From Streptomyces lasiicapitis (GTDB taxonomy: Bacteria; Actinomycetota; Actinomycetes; Streptomycetales; Streptomycetaceae), in the NCBI RefSeq assembly GCF_014646335.1, contig NZ_BMNG01000018.1, forward strand, positions 161,687-225,686: a DNA stretch of 64,000 bases. The letters run 5' to 3'. Position numbers and translations under genes: made by a program. Shown piece after piece: positions 61,243 through 64,000 of this stretch (position 1 is its first letter; every line of letters begins with the position of its first letter). The notes beneath the pieces are model-generated. The model saw only the letters and a program-made list of their open reading frames with translations, had not been told where the DNA came from and ran no database searches.

Positions 61243-61400
61243 GAGGCGGGCGGACCGGCCGGTTGTGGGGCGTGACGGGTCTGCCGGTCGAGCGGGGCGC
61301 CGATGCGGCTGGCTGCGATGCGGCTGGCTGCGAGGCGCGGCGAGGCGGCCGGTTGTCGGGTGTGACCAGTCGGTCGGCCGAGAGGGCGGGGCTTGCGGCT

Positions 61401-62462
61401 TTATGCGGGCGGGACGAAGCCCGTCGTGGGCTGTGCGGGCTCCTCGGGCGCGGGGGTGGTGGGCCTCGGCGGGGCGGGAGCCGCTGGGGCGGGTGTGCCG
61501 GATCCGGGGGCGGGCTGCGACGGCTGCGGGGGCTGTGTCGCAGGCGGGGTCGGGGACGCGTACACGGGCGGGCCGACAGGTGCGGCGCCCGGCGGGGCGA
61601 ACGGTCCCGCCTGCGCACCGGGCCGGCCCGTGGGCGCGCCCGACCCACTCGGCACCCCTGGCGCACCTGGCGCGTAGGGCGCCCCAGGTGCCGCACCCGG
61701 CATCCCAACTCCCTGCGCCCCGAAGGCCCGCCGCGTCTCACGGGCCTGCCGCTCGTGCACCACAGCGGCAAGGAACGCCGCCGGCGGCACACCCTCCGGT
61801 GCCGGAGCCCCGGTCCGCGCCACGACGTCGGACGCGAGCCGCTCCGCCATCGCCCAGCCGACCTGCGGATCCAACTGCCCCATCCGCGTCAGGTACTGAC
61901 GGATGGCCAGCCACAGCCCGTCCGGCACCGCGGACAGATCCAGCTCCGCGAACCGCCCCGCGAGCCACGGCGGCGGCGCGGGCACGTACGCCATACGCCC
62001 CGTCGGCACCCGCTCCCGCACCACGAGCGTCCCCGCGAACACGTCCCCGAGCCGCCGCCCGCGCTCCGACACCAGCGACGCGATGCACGCGATGACCCCG
62101 AACGTCAGCAGAATCTCGACGACCCCGACCGCCCCGCGCACCAGCGCGTGCCGGAACCGGATCGGCCCGCCGTCGTCCCGCACCACACGCAGCCCGCACG
62201 CCAGCTTCCCGAGCGACCGCCCGTGGCTGAGGGTCTCCACGGCGATCGGCACCCCGACAAGCACGAGTACGAACGTCCCCACCGCGATCGCGGCGACAGC
62301 CGCGTCGTCGAGCGAACCGGCCGCGGCCAGCAGCCCCAGCGTCACCGCCAAATAGACGGACCAGGCCACGACCATGTCGATGAGCACGGCCAGCGCACGG
62401 CTCGGCAGCTTCGCGGGACGCAGTTCCAGCGCCACCGCCTCACCGGTCACCAGCTCACTCAC
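61401..62462 (-). CDS. RDD family membrane protein with disordered Pro/Gly/Ala tail
   Basis: A 353-residue protein. The RDD domain (residues about 10-150) has three helices, starting with LPSRALAVLIDMVVAWSVYLA; the motif GRSLGKLACGLRVVRDDGG is the family signature. A soluble region (150-245) follows, then about 105 residues of Pro/Gly/Ala/Thr with many PxxP-like units. RDD proteins are proposed ion or small-molecule transporters; some act as Na+/H+ antiporters. GGAGGGAAGGG lies before the GTG at 62462. It is divergent from spoIIM, an arrangement common in actinobacteria. Confidence 0.88.
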   Translation of the reverse strand: MSELVTGEAVALELRPAKLPSRALAVLIDMVVAWSVYLAVTLGLLAAAGSLDDAAVAAIAVGTFVLVLVGVPIAVETLSHGRSLGKLACGLRVVRDDGGPIRFRHALVRGAVGVVEILLTFGVIACIASLVSERGRRLGDVFAGTLVVRERVPTGRMAYVPAPPPWLAGRFAELDLSAVPDGLWLAIRQYLTRMGQLDPQVGWAMAERLASDVVARTGAPAPEGVPPAAFLAAVVHERQARETRRAFGAQGVGMPGAAPGAPYAPGAPGVPSGSGAPTGRPGAQAGPFAPPGAAPVGPPVYASPTPPATQPPQPSQPAPGSGTPAPAAPAPPRPTTPAPEEPAQPTTGFVPPA

Positions 62463-62606
62463 GCCTGCCGCCCTTCCCTCCGCCGCCCCAGGAACCGCCA
62501 GTCTGCCAAGCTGACCGTGGATCGCGCCGCCGTGGTCGCCGTAGCCGTCTCAATCCTTAGTCGCAGTACGAGAAGCAGTACAAGAAGCCGAGGAGCAGCC
62601 AACCCG

Positions 62607-63614
62607 ATGGACCTCGACGTCTTCGTGTCCGCCCACCGAGCCGAGTGGGACCGCCTGGACGCCCTGCTGCGCCGCCAGCGCCGCCTCACCGGCCCCGAGG
62701 TCGACGAACTGGTCGTCCTCTACCAGCGCACGGCCACGCACCTCTCCTTGATCCAGTCCAGCGCCCCGGACCCACAGCTGACCGGCCGCCTCACTCAACT
62801 GGTGGCACGCGCGCGTAGTGCCGTGACAGGCACGCGCCGCGCCTCCTGGAGAGATGCCACCCGCTTCCTGACCCACGGTTTCCCCGCGGCGGTCTACCGC
62901 TCCCGTCACTGGTGGGTACCCACGGCGCTGCTCTCCATCGCCCTGGCGGCCGTACTCGGCTGGTGGATAGGCACCCACCCCGAAGTCCAGTCCTCCATAG
63001 CCGCCCCCTCCGAACTGCGGGACCTCACCCGCCCCGGAGGGGAGTACGAGACGTACTACTCCAGCCATCCGGCCGCGTCCTTCGCGGCCCAGGTATGGAC
63101 GAACAACGCGCAAGCAGCGGCGATGTGCCTGGTCCTGGGCGCGTTCCTCTGCGTCCCGGTCATCTGGATCCTCTTTCAGAACATGCTCAACCTGGGCGTC
63201 GGCATCGGCCTGATGTCCTCCGCGGACCGCCTCGACACCTTCCTGGGCCTCGTCCTCCCGCACGGCCTCCTGGAGCTGACCGCGGTCTTCGTAGCCGCCG
63301 GCACCGGCCTCCGCCTCGGCTGGACCCTCATAGACCCGGGCCCACGCACCCGCCGCACAGCCATGGCCGAAGAAGGCCGCGCCGCCCTGGGCATGGCCAT
63401 CGGCCTCGCCCTGATCCTCCTGATCTCCGGCGCCATAGAAGGCTTCGTCACCCCCTCCGGCCTCCCCACCTGGGCCCGCATCGGCATAGGCATAGCCGCC
63501 GAACTCGCCTTTCTCGCGTACGTCTACGTCCTCGGCGGCCGCGCCGCGCGCGCGGGCGAGACGGGCGACGTGGACGAGGCCGAGCGGAGCGCCGCGGTCC
63601 CCACTGCGGCGTGA
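62607..63614 (+). CDS. SpoIIM-like (stage II sporulation protein M) membrane protein
   Basis: A 335-residue membrane protein of the SpoIIM/COG1300 family. A helical N-terminal cytoplasmic domain (VFVSAHRAEWDRLDALLRRQ) is followed by about six helices, the best conserved block being FLGLVLPHGLLELTAVFVAAG with the PHG/E motif, and FAAQVWTNNAQAAAMCLVLG. In Bacillus SpoIIM takes part in membrane migration during engulfment; in actinobacteria the role is unknown and it pairs with the RDD gene. GAGGAG about 11 bases before the ATG at 62607. Confidence 0.92.
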   Translation: MDLDVFVSAHRAEWDRLDALLRRQRRLTGPEVDELVVLYQRTATHLSLIQSSAPDPQLTGRLTQLVARARSAVTGTRRASWRDATRFLTHGFPAAVYRSRHWWVPTALLSIALAAVLGWWIGTHPEVQSSIAAPSELRDLTRPGGEYETYYSSHPAASFAAQVWTNNAQAAAMCLVLGAFLCVPVIWILFQNMLNLGVGIGLMSSADRLDTFLGLVLPHGLLELTAVFVAAGTGLRLGWTLIDPGPRTRRTAMAEEGRAALGMAIGLALILLISGAIEGFVTPSGLPTWARIGIGIAAELAFLAYVYVLGGRAARAGETGDVDEAERSAAVPTAA

Positions 63615-63668
63615 TGTGCGCACGTCGCCTGTGACCTGCTAGTCTCCTCGTCGCCCCGGAAAAGTCAT

Positions 63669-63697
63669 TGACATGGCAAGACCGGGGAGGTAGATTC
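63669..63697 (+). promoter_or_regulatory. rRNA operon promoter
   Basis: TTGACA (63669-63674), a 17-nt spacer and TAGATT (63692-63697): a near-consensus HrdB promoter, the first strong one downstream of spoIIM. A TAGTCT at 63640-63645 may be the -10 of a further upstream promoter. Confidence 0.85.
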
Positions 63698-63918
63698 GAA
63701 CAGTTGCCTAGAGCTGGACAGCTCCAGCGGCGGCAGTTAATATCTGCCTGCTTCTTGAATTTCATTAATCGAGAAGCCACTCCCGATCACTCGGAATGTT
63801 GAGCCGGTCAGACCGGCGGAAAACTTCTGATAAAGTCGGATCAGCCGAAAGGCAAAGGCCCTCCAACGGCCACCGGAAATGAAATCCGAACCGGGAACGG
63901 AACGGAAAACGGATCTGG

Positions 63919-63924
63919 TAGAGT
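63919..63924 (+). promoter_or_regulatory. Proximal rRNA promoter -10 (TAGAGT)
   Basis: TAGAGT immediately before the conserved leader, with no clear TTGACA -35 but a GGAACGG-rich region, as I recall for the proximal promoters of Streptomyces rrn operons. TAAAGT at 63831-63836 may mark another promoter between the two. Confidence 0.6.
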
Positions 63925-64000
63925 TGGAAACACGAAATACCGAAGGGAAGCGCCCGGAGGAAAGCCCGAGAGGGTGAGTACAAAGGAAGCGTCCGTTCCT
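63925..64000 (+). other. Leader of an rRNA operon (16S gene outside window)
   Basis: The run to the right edge (from TTGGAAACACG, through GAGAGGGTGAG, to GCGTCCGTTCCT) matches my memory of the conserved transcribed leader found before Streptomyces 16S rRNA, which carries antitermination and RNase III processing elements. The 16S gene itself would begin a few hundred bases past the window. Confidence 0.8.

Noticed and set aside
63615..64000. tRNA or 16S rRNA gene within the window
   Set aside because: Only promoters and the conserved leader are visible; the 16S 5' end sequence is not reached.

Overview
The window is chromosomal DNA of a Streptomyces species. The evidence is a very high GC content with strong third-position GC bias, GTG and TTG starts, GGAGG-type ribosome sites, a whiB gene, F420 biosynthesis genes, a SpoIIM-type protein and, at the right edge, a Streptomyces-like rRNA operon leader. 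Gene order also matches what I remember of the S. coelicolor SCO3023-SCO3068 interval (run in reverse here). Much of it parallels the M. tuberculosis block from purK/purE through fbiA/fbiB and whiB2 to manA and sahH. These comparisons are from memory, not from a search. No phage, transposon, integron, CRISPR array or tRNA was seen.

Region 1 (1-7407): the tail of an Asp/Glu racemase, then a partner-switching sigma module (sigma factor on the minus strand; STAS antagonist and RsbW-like kinase on the plus strand). Next is a compact four-gene surface cluster: two paralogous secreted proteins with sortase signals (LPQTG and LADTG), a DUF916-like membrane protein and a membrane-anchored neocarzinostatin-fold protein.

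Region 2 (7519-22608): a secreted esterase, a POT peptide transporter, an OmpR-type two-component system with an apparently leaderless regulator, a GtrA protein, purK-purE-dipeptidase, an alpha/beta hydrolase, an acyl-CoA dehydrogenase, UDP-glucose dehydrogenase, a CGNR regulator, a VOC protein and a dipeptidase homologue that has lost every expected metal ligand.

Region 3 (22795-37818), envelope assembly: five LytR-CpsA-Psr ligases with a membrane glycosyltransferase, a hotdog thioesterase, a TIGR03089 protein, a PGRP/amidase-2 protein, a nucleotidyltransferase supplying an NDP-sugar, and an AlkA-like glycosylase.

Region 4 (37896-56289): fbiA-fbiB (coenzyme F420), cysteine dioxygenase, whiB behind a long repeat-rich promoter region, a 1241-residue membrane glycosyltransferase with a DUF5719 partner, a pseudo-metallopeptidase, DUF3499, lactate permease, then the mannose-metabolism run manB, Trm112-like, SIS isomerase-like, manA, and a CDF metal transporter. 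The nucleotidyltransferase, manB and manA together could supply mannose-derived sugar nucleotides to the glycosyltransferases and LCP enzymes nearby.

Region 5 (56397-64000): a fructose-type PTS permease, ahcY, an unknown protein, an RDD membrane protein, SpoIIM and the promoters and leader of an rrn operon whose 16S gene lies beyond the window.

The most interesting unexplained items are the sortase-signal surface cluster, two conserved-looking pseudo-enzymes, three separate direct-repeat arrays upstream of whiB, short tandem repeats that begin at gene stop codons, and a possible cysteine-codon leader peptide upstream of cysteine dioxygenase. I did not find a clearly novel defence or mobile system.
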